Below the pieces are notes generated by a model. It was not told the DNA's origin, did no database searches, and saw only the letters and a list, made by a program, of their open reading frames with translations. Positions 13,501 through 22,617 of a stretch of DNA of 64,000 nt are shown one piece after another. The position numbers were made by a program, and so were the translations under genes. Position 1 is the stretch's first letter. Every line of letters begins with the position of its first letter. The DNA comes from Phascolomyces articulosus (lineage: Eukaryota; Mucoromycota; Mucoromycetes; Mucorales; Lichtheimiaceae): contig JAIXMP010000016.1 in the NCBI GenBank assembly GCA_025677815.1, forward strand, positions 310,001 to 374,000, given 5' to 3'.

Positions 13501-14299
13501 TATAAAATAAACGAAAAAGTTTTTTTTCCAAGTTTTTTTTTCTTTACCACACTTTGTAAAAAGATCCGCATATTGTCGCAAAACATACGGGATGCTCTAG
13601 AGTATTCAATTTTCTTTGTATGTTATATTTTATATAACGTACTGAAAGCGACAGGGAAGTTCTCCTGACACACCGGTCTATTGGCCGTTAGTCCATAAAG
13701 GGCGAAAGGACAGCGATATGCTGTTTGTTATTATTATCTTTGAGTGTTCAAAAGTGCCTTGAAGCTCTAATGATAGCGTTTCTTTTTTGTCATCAATCAA
13801 GTTAATTGCGGATATGTGCTTGCCACAGAACTCAAAGGAGGCTACTCTTTTGTCAAAGTGTGTTTTATATATATATACATATATTAAAATAAGAAAATGA
13901 TAAAAAAAATGATAATTCCATGGTTGTTGATATACCATGAATAAAAGGAAAAAAAAACATTTTTTATTTCCTGTCTTTATGTAAAAGAAGCGGAGAATGG
14001 GATGGAAAGAATGAATTGTTTGACGCATCTTCGCGTTTTTTTTTATGCTTGAAGTTTTGTTCTGGTGTAATTGGAGTAATATAGAAAATAATGAATTTAG
14101 GGTGATGTGGAATGCTGGTAGTAGTTCTTTAACAGATAATAAAAATAAAGATAATGAAAACAAAACAACTTGTTTGCTTTTCTGGTGTGTTTCCTTATTG
14201 AGTTTCTTTGATAAATTTGGCAAAAAGAATAAAATAGGACGTTGCCATAAATTTTAACGTTTCTGCAAGATCTATTTTTTTTTTTTTTTCCATTTGATC
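10572..14299. other. long divergent spacer between DHTKD1 and PARN
   Basis: There is no recognisable gene. Several medium open frames occur (minus strand 12161-12499 and 13678-14223, plus strand 13456-13668), but they are mostly low-complexity. A short piece near 13680-13860 on the minus strand (residues such as FEFCGKHISAINLIDDKKE) looks more coding-like than its surroundings and could be a remnant of a decayed gene. The two ends carry the promoters of DHTKD1 and PARN. A T-rich tract runs to the PARN start codon. Confidence 0.5.
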
Positions 14300-17200
14300 A
14301 TGGAAATCTCAAAACACGATTTTGTGAAGAAATTTCCTCAAGTTGCTGATGCTATTCTCGAAGCTGACTGCATTGCTATTGATGCCGAATTCAGTGGTAA
14401 CCATACAAATATACTTGATAGCTATTCTACTTAATCTCGATCGAAACCATTAAGATTAAAAACCAACTTTTTTTTTGTTTTGGTAGGTCTTCGATTAAAT
14501 ACAAGTATTCAATCACAATTCGACGATCAACAAGCTCGTTATAATAAATTATGTGAATCAGCAAAAGAATACAGTATTATTCAATTTGGTGTATGTGCAT
14601 TTAAAAAGAAGGGACCACGCGAATACGTTGCGAAACCTTTCAACTTCTATATTTTTGGAGGTGATACACCTACCGTGACCAGCAATAGAAGTTTTCTTTC
14701 CAGTGCCAGTAGTCTTCAGTTTTTACGATCGCATAATTTTGACTTTAATAAATGGATCGATGAAGGCATTCCGTTTTATAATTTTGCTGAAACTTCAACA
14801 GCGGTGAAAAAATTCGATCGACCAGGTACCTTTGTCAATCGTCAAAACCATGTGAACTGTAAGTCAAAAAAAAAGAAAACTAAACATAGCAACATTTTTT
14901 TTTATCATAAAATTGGATAGTGGAAAGGGTGGGGTTTTTTTATATGTATATATTGACATTGGATGGAACCTTTTTTTATTTATAGTAAATACACTTCCAA
15001 AGCAACAGATGAAATTTATGGAGACCACTAGGTAAAAAGGGAAAAAAAACATTGGGTTGAATTTTGTTTGTTATACGAATAATGCATCACTCATACATAT
15101 ATCTTGTGTATTTTAGAAAAAGCATTGAAAATTGGTTACAAACTGGAAATACGGCCAAACCTCTCATCATTCAAACCAACAATTCTTTTATTCGACGATT
15201 AATTCATCAAGAATTACAAGATGGGTAAGTAAAAAAAAAAATGGGAAGGATAATGAATAAGAAGAGAACATTATGTTAGAAAAATATTCATCCACGATCA
15301 TTCATTATAATAGGAAATACAATGGTTATTTATCAGGAAGATTACGTGATACCAAACACATGTCAATCCATAAAATGACAGAAGAAGAACGAAAGGAAAA
15401 TATGCGAACAGATCATGTATGTGATATATTGATGAATTATCTACCAAAAAAAGAGGTCAAATTAAATGTCATTTATATCTAGGTACAAGCTGATCTTAAC
15501 TTTCGACGCGTGATTGAATTGATTAATCAAGCTGATTGCCCTGTGGTGGTTCATAACGGTTATTTAGATGTTCTTCATATCATTGATCAATTCTGGCAAT
15601 ATTTACCTTCAAAAGTGGGAGAATTTAAAAGTCTTGCAACTGAAATGTGGTCTAGGTAAAAAAGATGCTTTTCTATATATGCATGTTTTTTTATATAATG
15701 ATAATAGTTGCTGATTTCTTTTTTTCGAAAAACCTTTGTTAGGATTGTAGACACTAAGTATTTGGCTGAATTTCATCCACATTTGAAGGTAAATCCTCCC
15801 CCAAAAAAGGAAATAGAGGATTTATTTTGGAAAAAAAGTAATACCCCACCATGGATGAGTTTTACTGATAAATCCTTTTTTTATTTATATATAGGGATGT
15901 TTTAATACTACAGTTTTGGGATCTTTATATAATACAGTATCCACTGAATTATCGGAAGCAGAGCTTTCTATCAGTAAGTCGACATCATTCGAAAGTTTTT
16001 TTTTATACACATAAAACATAGATACTGATGGATAGGATGAAATCAAAAAAAAAAAAAAAACCAGACATTGCCGATGAATATGATCGTTATACAAAAGACG
16101 ACGATGCCCAGCATGAAGCAGGTTATGATGCATTTATGACTGGATCTGTTTTTATTGGATTTGCTCGGTTTATATTTGAACGTGATGGTAAGATAGAGAT
16201 TGGATAGGAAAAGAGTATGTTGGGAGACTGTTTATATCTATATATATGAAAAGGGACTCATTCTTGGATATAATATGTCTATGTAGCTGAAAAAGTAGCT
16301 AAAGCTATTACTGAATTAAAAAAACAAGAAACAAAAGATTCCAATTCTAATTCATCAGACGACGAGGAAAAGGATGTTCCATCTTCACCAAGTGAAGATG
16401 GTGAAGTATCTGATTCAGTACCAACACCAGATGATTATACATTTGACTCTGACATTTTAACCAATTATTATAACCGGATTTTCGTGGCAAGAAGTGATAT
16501 TCCTTATGTTGACTTGGTGAACGAAGAAAAAATGCGTAAGTTTATCAATATATGGGGGAATGAAAACTGGTGGAGGGAGAGAAAAGGAAAGTGTATATTT
16601 CTAAAGATACCATAACAAAAGAATAACAAACACAAACATATATATATCTGTATATATAAAATGATATATAGCTGTGATCGAAGTACCCAATCGATTCTAT
16701 TTGACCAACGTACCGGAAGGAGTCACTGCCTCTGGTATCGAAGCTTTATACCCTGAGTTACGACCCATGTCGATCCATTGGATTAATTCAAGTACTGCTT
16801 GGTTAATTGTGAAACATGACAATAAAATTGAACTTGCCAAAGAAGGTGTTTTAGGTGAAGAACGCGTCAAGCCTTTCTTACGAGGTTCTACACGACAAAA
16901 CGAAGGTGAATCATTAAGTATTACTGCATCGGCTGCAAAGATAGAATTGTTTGGCTATCAACAATGGCGAACACGATCTGAATTCCAAGCAGGTGGGAAT
17001 ACTACGATTACAACAAAAGAAGCAAATCATTCGACGCATAATGCTCAGAATAACAAGTCCAAAGACTCCAAAGAGGAAGAGGAGGAAGATAGTAAAAGTA
17101 TTGGTACTCTATCCACCAAATCAAGCTCGAATGATTCTGGTTCAGATGAGGATGAAAAAGTATCCGAGAAATCAAATGATAACAAGGCCCCAGCAACTTC

Positions 17201-17438
17201 TACTACTACATCAATGCAAGAATCATTTGTTCCTGCAGGTGGAGATGCTTATGATGGTAAATTATTCCTATTTTTTTTTTATTGTAATTGAATGATGAAT
17301 TAACTTAACATAAAATTTTCTTTGTTTTTAATAGATCTTGGTATTCCCATGCCACCTAGTTTTATGCGTGGTATAAAACGACAAGCTTCAGATGATGATA
17401 AGAGTGATTCAAAGAACAAGAACAAAAAACAACGATAA
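14300..17438 (+). CDS. PARN: poly(A)-specific ribonuclease PARN
   Basis: Twelve exons (14300-14396, 14487-14858, 14986-15031, 15117-15224, 15314-15416, 15483-15655, 15743-15788, 15895-15973, 16065-16187, 16287-16535, 16672-17256, 17335-17438) give exactly 695 codons. DEDD nuclease residues are visible: D28 and E30 in IDAEFSG (the same numbers as in human PARN), the Asp in VVHNGYLDVLH, and HEAGYDAFMTG. An RRM-like domain follows (RFYLTNVPEGVTASGIEALY). The C-terminal tail is acidic and serine-rich and ends in a Lys/Arg/Gln-rich stretch that could act as a nuclear signal. Known role: 3' to 5' removal of poly(A) from mRNAs and maturation of small RNAs. All introns are GT-AG. The length is slightly above animal PARN (639 aa). 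PARN is missing from S. cerevisiae, so its presence fits a non-yeast lineage. Confidence 0.95.
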
Positions 17439-17812
17439 TTCTGCTTTTTTTTATGTATATATATAGATTCGTATATGGTTTTTAAATGTGTTTATATATC
17501 TGTACATAGTATTAATAAAAAGGATAATGAAGAGGGAAAGAAGAAGAAAGGGTATCAATCATTTGTTATGACGTTTTTTTTTTTTAAAAAAAAAGAGATA
17601 ATGATTTAGAGAGTATGTGTGCGTGAAATTCCCATGATGACCGAGATAGGGCAGGTTCAACTTTTTTTGCTTTTATCGTTTTTCTTTTCGTCTTTTCCAG
17701 TTTGAGAAGCAACAAGAAACCTATGATATTTTTATATAAAATAATGATTAATAATAATAAAAAAAGAGTTACGGAAAGATAATGAAAAAAAAACGCGCGT
17801 CCATAAAGTAAT
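17439..17812. other. convergent 3' spacer, PARN and HSK3-like
   Basis: No gene is seen. This is the shared 3' flank of two tail-to-tail genes. It contains a T12A9 block at 17574-17594, self-complementary if transcribed, and TATATATA near the PARN stop that may serve polyadenylation. Confidence 0.5.
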
Positions 17813-18019
17813 TTACATTGAAGAATGAAGTGATTCGAGATTACGAAAAGTAGGTACTTGTTCTGAAGTGACTTGAATATTCTTTTGAAGTTTAGTTATA
17901 TTTTTATCCAGTTCTTGTAATTGAGCATGTAATGCTGCATAATTATTTTTTTTGGTGGAATGGGTCATGGATATGGATTCATGAGCTGCTCCAACTGTTG
18001 TTGTAGGGCGACTACTCAT
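17813..18019 (-). CDS. HSK3: small coiled-coil protein, likely DASH subunit Hsk3
   Basis: This is an intronless 68-residue protein. The core, from NNYAALHAQLQELDKNI through TKLQKNIQVTSEQVPTF, follows the Hsk3 pattern: a short helix with AQL.EL..NI....., then a TSEQ-like segment and a short C-terminus. S. cerevisiae Hsk3 is of nearly identical size (69 aa). In that family it is a structural heterodecamer subunit of the DASH/Dam1 ring that couples kinetochores to microtubules. The first 20 residues are polar and poorly conserved in type. It ends at HSSM, without the longer hydrophobic tail of many ascomycete versions, so the call rests on a short match. It shares a 220-bp divergent promoter with RPAIN that carries two ACGCGT boxes, consistent with a cell-cycle role. 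Confidence 0.55.
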   Translation of the reverse strand: MSSRPTTTVGAAHESISMTHSTKKNNYAALHAQLQELDKNITKLQKNIQVTSEQVPTFRNLESLHSSM

Positions 18020-18061
18020 TTTTCAGGAATGTACGAAAAAGAATTAGGTAACTAACACAAA

Positions 18062-18091
18062 ACGCGTCGTTTTTTTTTTTTCGGAACGCGT
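18062..18091. promoter_or_regulatory. two MluI-box (MCB-like) hexamers in a divergent promoter
   Basis: ACGCGT occurs at 18062-18067 and again at 18086-18091, separated by a T-tract, in the 220-bp gap between the HSK3-like start (18019, leftward) and the RPAIN start (18240, rightward). ACGCGT is the known MBF/DSC1 target for G1/S transcription in yeasts. That it works so here is inference. Confidence 0.5.
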
Positions 18092-18239
18092 TTTTTCTAA
18101 AATTGGTCAAGCTTCATTTTTTTTTCTTCTTATTTCTCTTTCATTTTTTTTTTAAAAAAAAGCAGCCATTCCATTGTATATACAAATACCCAAATCGATA
18201 TTCGAACCAAATCCATTACACTCAATATATATAAACAAT

Positions 18240-18633
18240 ATGTTTTCCGAACGTCATTCCATAAAACGAAATGCCAGAGACCGTTCCAAGCAATGGCGAG
18301 ATCGGTTTCAACAACAATGTAAAGATAGGATACAATCTGAACGATGGAATAAAGTCGATCGAAGGCGTCAAGAAAAGGTATAAACCTATCTATAATATAA
18401 TGATAATTTATACTGGGAGAGACAGGGAGAGGAAGAGAGGGAGAAAACAATATAGTAAATAAACATTCTATAGTTATGGGAATTAACGATACAAGACGAA
18501 TGGGAAAATTTTAAAAAAATGCATGAAGAAGCATTAAAACAAGATGGTTTATTGGACCAAGACTTTTATTTGGATGATGAAGAGCTATGGAATGAAGGTT
18601 TACCACCGACACCTCCTTCATCCCAATTATTGC

Positions 18634-18667
<34 letters not shown>

Positions 18668-19073
18668 GGAATATGAATTCTTTCCACATGAATTAGTAGA
18701 TGATCCAGAAGCTGAATATGATTATTTAAATTCAACACCTATTCTTGTATGCGTCAATTGTCAACAAGCTTCCTTACAACCTGATGGAATAGATAACAAT
18801 AATAAGAGTAATACATTAGTATGTCCCAATTGTGCATTCCGAGCATCTGAACAGGTAAAAAATTGGAAAAAAAAAAGAAATTATTTCTAGACAGGATGTA
18901 TATTCATATATATATATATATATATATATCCATTTTAGACATTTCATGCAATTCAAAATGCAATTATGCAACATAGTCAACAATGTCCTGGTAGAATTGT
19001 TTATGCTCCTGAACCAGCAAGTGATGCTATCCTCGGTCTTTGTGATACATGCGATGTCATGGATATCTTTTAG
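18240..19073 (+). CDS. RPAIN: RPA-interacting protein (RPAIN/RIP family)
   Basis: Exons 18240-18377, 18474-18854 and 18939-19073 encode 217 residues. The N-terminus is strongly basic (RNARDRSKQWRDRFQQQCKD), like the importin-binding part of RPAIN. The middle is acidic with a polyglutamine run of about 12 CAA/CAG codons (from about 18632). The C-terminus is a zinc-binding domain: CVNCQQ, CPNCAFRA, HSQQCPG and a final CDTCDVMD. In animals the protein carries replication protein A into the nucleus. The second intron contains a (TA)n run at about 18908-18930. I chose the ATG at 18240 because it begins the basic domain; an upstream in-frame ATG at 18174 would add 22 residues. The gene stops 9 bp from the stop codon of the convergent gene at 19083. 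Confidence 0.85.
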
Positions 19074-19082
19074 CTAAATGTT

Positions 19083-19601
19083 TTATTTTATTTTTATTTG
19101 AATCTTCCCCATACATACAACCACATCATCATCATCGTCATTGTCGTCATAATTATTCTTATTATTAATATTGTTATGATCCATCTTGTTCTTTTTCAGC
19201 ACATCATGACCTAAATATTCTTTTACATGATCCACCGCTTTTTTTCCAACAAGAAACTTTTCAGTCTCAAATAACAAACTTTGTTCCCCTTGATTATCAT
19301 AAGGTTCAGTAAACAATCCTGCCGCATCATCTTGAATAACACGTCTCACAACAAGTGTATGGTTCGTACTATTGTTATTATCATCGTATGTTTTTATCGT
19401 GGTGTGATAAAAGACATGGGGATCCATACAATCATTTTGATGAGGATCGACATGATGGGGTAAATGAACACCAGCAATACCCAATGACGTGGTTGGATTT
19501 GTACTACTAATGACATGACCACGAAATTCATAAAAGGCTCCATCATTATCAGCAAAAGGAGAAAAAAAACACAAGTGTGCCCAACCTTGAATATTCTTCA
19601 T
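19083..19601 (-). CDS. conserved-looking protein of unknown function, 172 aa
   Basis: A single exon starts with ATG at 19601. I do not recognise the family. Residues 1-140 look like a compact, well-mixed domain (GWAHLCFFSPF, GAFYEFRGHVISS, VVRRVIQDDAAGLFTEPYD, ETEKFLVGKKAVDHVKEYLG). The tail is Asn/Asp-rich (a GAT/AAT repeat) with a short basic end. There is no signal peptide or membrane segment, so it is probably cytosolic or nuclear. Its stop lies only 9 bp from that of RPAIN on the other strand, so the 3' UTRs must overlap. The balanced composition against low-complexity surroundings argues for a real gene. Confidence 0.6.
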   Translation of the reverse strand: MKNIQGWAHLCFFSPFADNDGAFYEFRGHVISSTNPTTSLGIAGVHLPHHVDPHQNDCMDPHVFYHTTIKTYDDNNNSTNHTLVVRRVIQDDAAGLFTEPYDNQGEQSLLFETEKFLVGKKAVDHVKEYLGHDVLKKNKMDHNNINNKNNYDDNDDDDDVVVCMGKIQIKIK

Positions 19602-19924
19602 ATTATTAATAATAATAAAAATAGGGAATGGTAATAGTAGTAGTAGCTGTTTGTTTGTTGGTTGTTGTTGTTGCTATACGTAAGTATACATATAAAAAAG
19701 AAGAAGAGAAAAGAAAAAAAAATAACGTGTAATGTAAAGTTTTGAGAAAAAAAATGTGGTGATTATGTTTGTGTGTCTGTATATATGTGGCTGATGTCAG
19801 AAAAGAAATCGCCTGTCCACTGACTGATAAAAAAAAAATACAAAGAGATGTTATATTAAAAAAAAAGAGAGAGAAAGAGAGAGAAGGGAGGAAAAAAAAA
19901 GTACATGAAAATGATGAAAGAAGA
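19602..19924. other. short spacer upstream of the 172-aa gene
   Basis: No gene is seen. It holds GTT and GTA repeats just above the 172-aa gene and a GAGA tract. It carries the promoter of that gene and the 3' flank of SDS3, which is on the same strand. Confidence 0.5.
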
Positions 19925-22617
19925 TCATCGCCGGGACGAACGTTGGTATGTATTGTTATTATTTGAATGATGATGATGTGTTGTTCTTGCTCTTTTTGGT
20001 GATGCTAATACTTCACTTTCATCTTCCATATATTCATCATCATCTGATAATGATGATGAAGGACGTTCTTGTGGACCCTGTATAATTATTATCATCATAG
20101 ATTAAAAGTCAATAAAAAAAATGTGAAATCAATAATTTTCTTCCGTAACTCTAATAAAAAATACCTTTCGCATAGCATCAAAATCAGCTTCTAATTCTAC
20201 TTCGTTTCTGGCAGACAATGAATGACCTAGACCTGCTAAATCTCTCGAGCGTAAAAATAAGAAAAAATAGAGTTAAGGATAGATGATATATATATATATA
20301 AAATCACATGAGTAGTAGAATAATGAATAAATAATAATAAAAAAAGGATATGATCATTATTTCGTCGTTTGGTTGTTTTAACACCATTTTTATTCATGGA
20401 TAAAACTTGTTCCAATGTTAAACTGCCATCCGTAATATTTGTGGCAGTAGCACCTGTTGTACCTCTTGTTGTTCGTCTTCGATTACTACGTGTTTGTGGT
20501 GCGGTGATAACAAAATCTATATAAAAAAAACATGTCAGATATTAATTCTATATTTATATACTATTTAAAAAAAGGAGGGGGAGGGGGAGAGAATGAAAGT
20601 GTGTATAGAAAGAGAGAGAATTGAGTGTTGTATGCATTGCATAATTAATATATTATACCATTTGTCAATCCAATATCTTCATCTTTATACTCCTTTATCC
20701 GTTTTCTTTTTTCTTCAATAATGAATAACATGGCCTTTTTTAGATCACGTTTTTCAACCTATCATTTTATTATTACGCATCGGATTAGCAATTCATTTTT
20801 TTTGAACGATAACTCATCAATCTTCGATATTTACCTCAGCTTCTTCTTCTACTGCACGTAATGCATCATTATATAACTTTTCAGCACATTGTATTCGATA
20901 TTCCATATAAAGTTGTGCTTTTTTAATCTCTTTACTACGTTCTTCTTTCATATCAATAAGAAATTCTTCAAATTCTTCATGTCCACCTATATATATTTAT
21001 ATTTATATTTTAGAATAATGATCATATCAATAGATATATAAGTGAAGTAGATCCAATATCAAAAAAAAAAGTATGTGTGTATGAATTTTTTTTTACCATG
21101 TTGAATAGCAGAAAGTTCATCTTGTAATTTTTTGATTTTTTCCAAATAAATTCTATAATAATATCAAACAAAAGGGAGAGAGAGAGATTACAGCCCGTTA
21201 AGTAAATTTTAACTTAAAAAACGTAGAATAGAAAAAAAAATAGGAGAATAGAGTGGGGAAGAATAATTTATATAAATATGTCAACAACAACAACAACAAA
21301 CTTACGTTTCCTTATTCTCAAGAAACTCGTGGTTAATCTCCAATGTCCGTTCGTTAAATTCAATGACTCGATTTGATCGTATATTATTATTATTTGTTGT
21401 GGATGATGATGATCCTGTGGTTGCCAAGTGAGGTGTAGAAGAAGGTGTGGTATATTCAATGGTATCTTCTATAATAAGAAACCCAGCAATGGTGAATAAA
21501 ATACATACATACACACATCAAATCTCCTCTCTCTCTTTCTCTGGCTGTCTCCTCACTCCCTTCCTCTTCCCCCCCCCAAAAAAAAATAAACACAGAAAAA
21601 ATCCATCCAAAAAAGAAAAAAACACTTACCATCCATCCATTCAGCGGTAGATCGATTGGATTCATCACCGTAATAATAATAAGGATCATCAGGTACAGGA
21701 GTAGACATAAATCGAGGTGATTTTTGTTGTCGGGATGGATGATGTTGTTGATGTGATGATATATTATTACGTGGAATAGCTTCATGTTTAACAAACACTG
21801 AATTGTTATTATTATTCTTCTTTTGATGTTGTTGATGTATATTTGAAGAAGAATGATTGTGATTGTTTTGTAATGAAGAAGTACTGCGCCAAATCGATGA
21901 AGCTTGGGGCTGAGATGGTGGTGGTGGAGGTGCTACTGTTTTTGTGGATACAGGTGTAGGTGGAATAGAACGTTGACGATCCATATCCATATCATACCTA
22001 TAACCAAGTGAAGAAGTAGAAGGTGGAGGTACTTGTGTAGAAGAAGAAGAAGTGTTTGTTGTGGGAGGTAGTACCTGTGGTACCTGGGATTGAGTTGCTT
22101 GAACTGTCGTCGTTGTTTGATAAGTATTATGATTGTTATTATAACTATAAGGTGAATAAGCATAAGCTCCAGAAGTATGACTTGTTACTTTATTCGCATT
22201 CATTCCTCCACTACTATGACTCAAAGCAGGTGAACTCATATTATTATAAGGTGAGAACGGTGCCTGATAATTTGACGATGTAGAAGAAGACGAATGAGTC
22301 GTTGTTGTAGGAATAGTAGTTGTAGTAGTAGTTGTTGTAGAAAGTAATGGTGGTAATCTCCAACGGTCCACTTTACCCATACTATTGTTGGTACTTGTAT
22401 TATCTGCCCTTGATTCACGGTGTGGTGGAGTAACAGTGGTTGTATTAGTAGTAGTAGAAGAAGAAGAAGAAGAAGAAGTACCATTTGGACCAGTATAAGG
22501 AAGTCGAGGTAATGTAGTTGGGAACCTTGGTGAATCAAGCGGAGGCAATGTATAGCGCGATGAAGAACCAGGTAATGGTGGCGGTGGTGGTGGTAATAAA
22601 GACTGTTCAGAATACAT
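19925..22617 (-). CDS. SDS3: Sds3/BRMS1-like subunit of a Sin3-Rpd3 deacetylase complex
   Basis: Eight exons: 22617-21630, 21468-21306, 21152-21097, 20987-20835, 20758-20659, 20516-20352, 20250-20165 and 20077-19925, about 620 residues. The first 330 residues are Pro/Ser/Thr/Asn-rich low complexity. The Sds3-like coiled coil follows (FNERTLEINHEFLENKETIY, LQDELSAIQHGGHEEFEEFL, KKAQLYMEYRIQCAEKLYND, VEKRDLKKAMLFIIEEKRKR). The end is acidic, then basic. In yeast and animals Sds3 scaffolds the Sin3 histone deacetylase complex. Two oddities stand out. Intron 6 has AT-AC minor-spliceosome signals. Exon 4 carries one extra base (T at 20940-20942 on the plus strand), which puts TAG in frame after DMKEE and is the only reason the total is not whole codons. 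Confidence 0.85.
20251..20351 (-). other. U12-type AT-AC intron in SDS3
   Basis: Read on the minus strand, the intron begins ATATCCTTT, the exact minor-spliceosome 5' splice-site consensus. It contains TCCTTAAC, an 8-of-9 match to the U12 branch consensus, about 22 nt before a terminal AC. Joining exon 6 (...AAT GAT C) to exon 7 (GC TCG AGA GAT TTA GCA) gives NDRSRDLAGLGH in frame. I found no GT-AG pair joining these exons as convincingly. Confidence 0.85.

Noticed and set aside
13456..14223. Open frames upstream of PARN on both strands
   Set aside because: They are mostly Lys/Phe/Ile translations of A/T runs; one short coding-like patch is not enough to call a gene.
20251..20351. A GT-AG alternative for SDS3 intron 6
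   Set aside because: Donors at GTGTTAAAA or GTGATTTT either remove plausible coding sequence or require reading through a T/A-rich stretch; the AT-AC pair fits the consensus and frame better.
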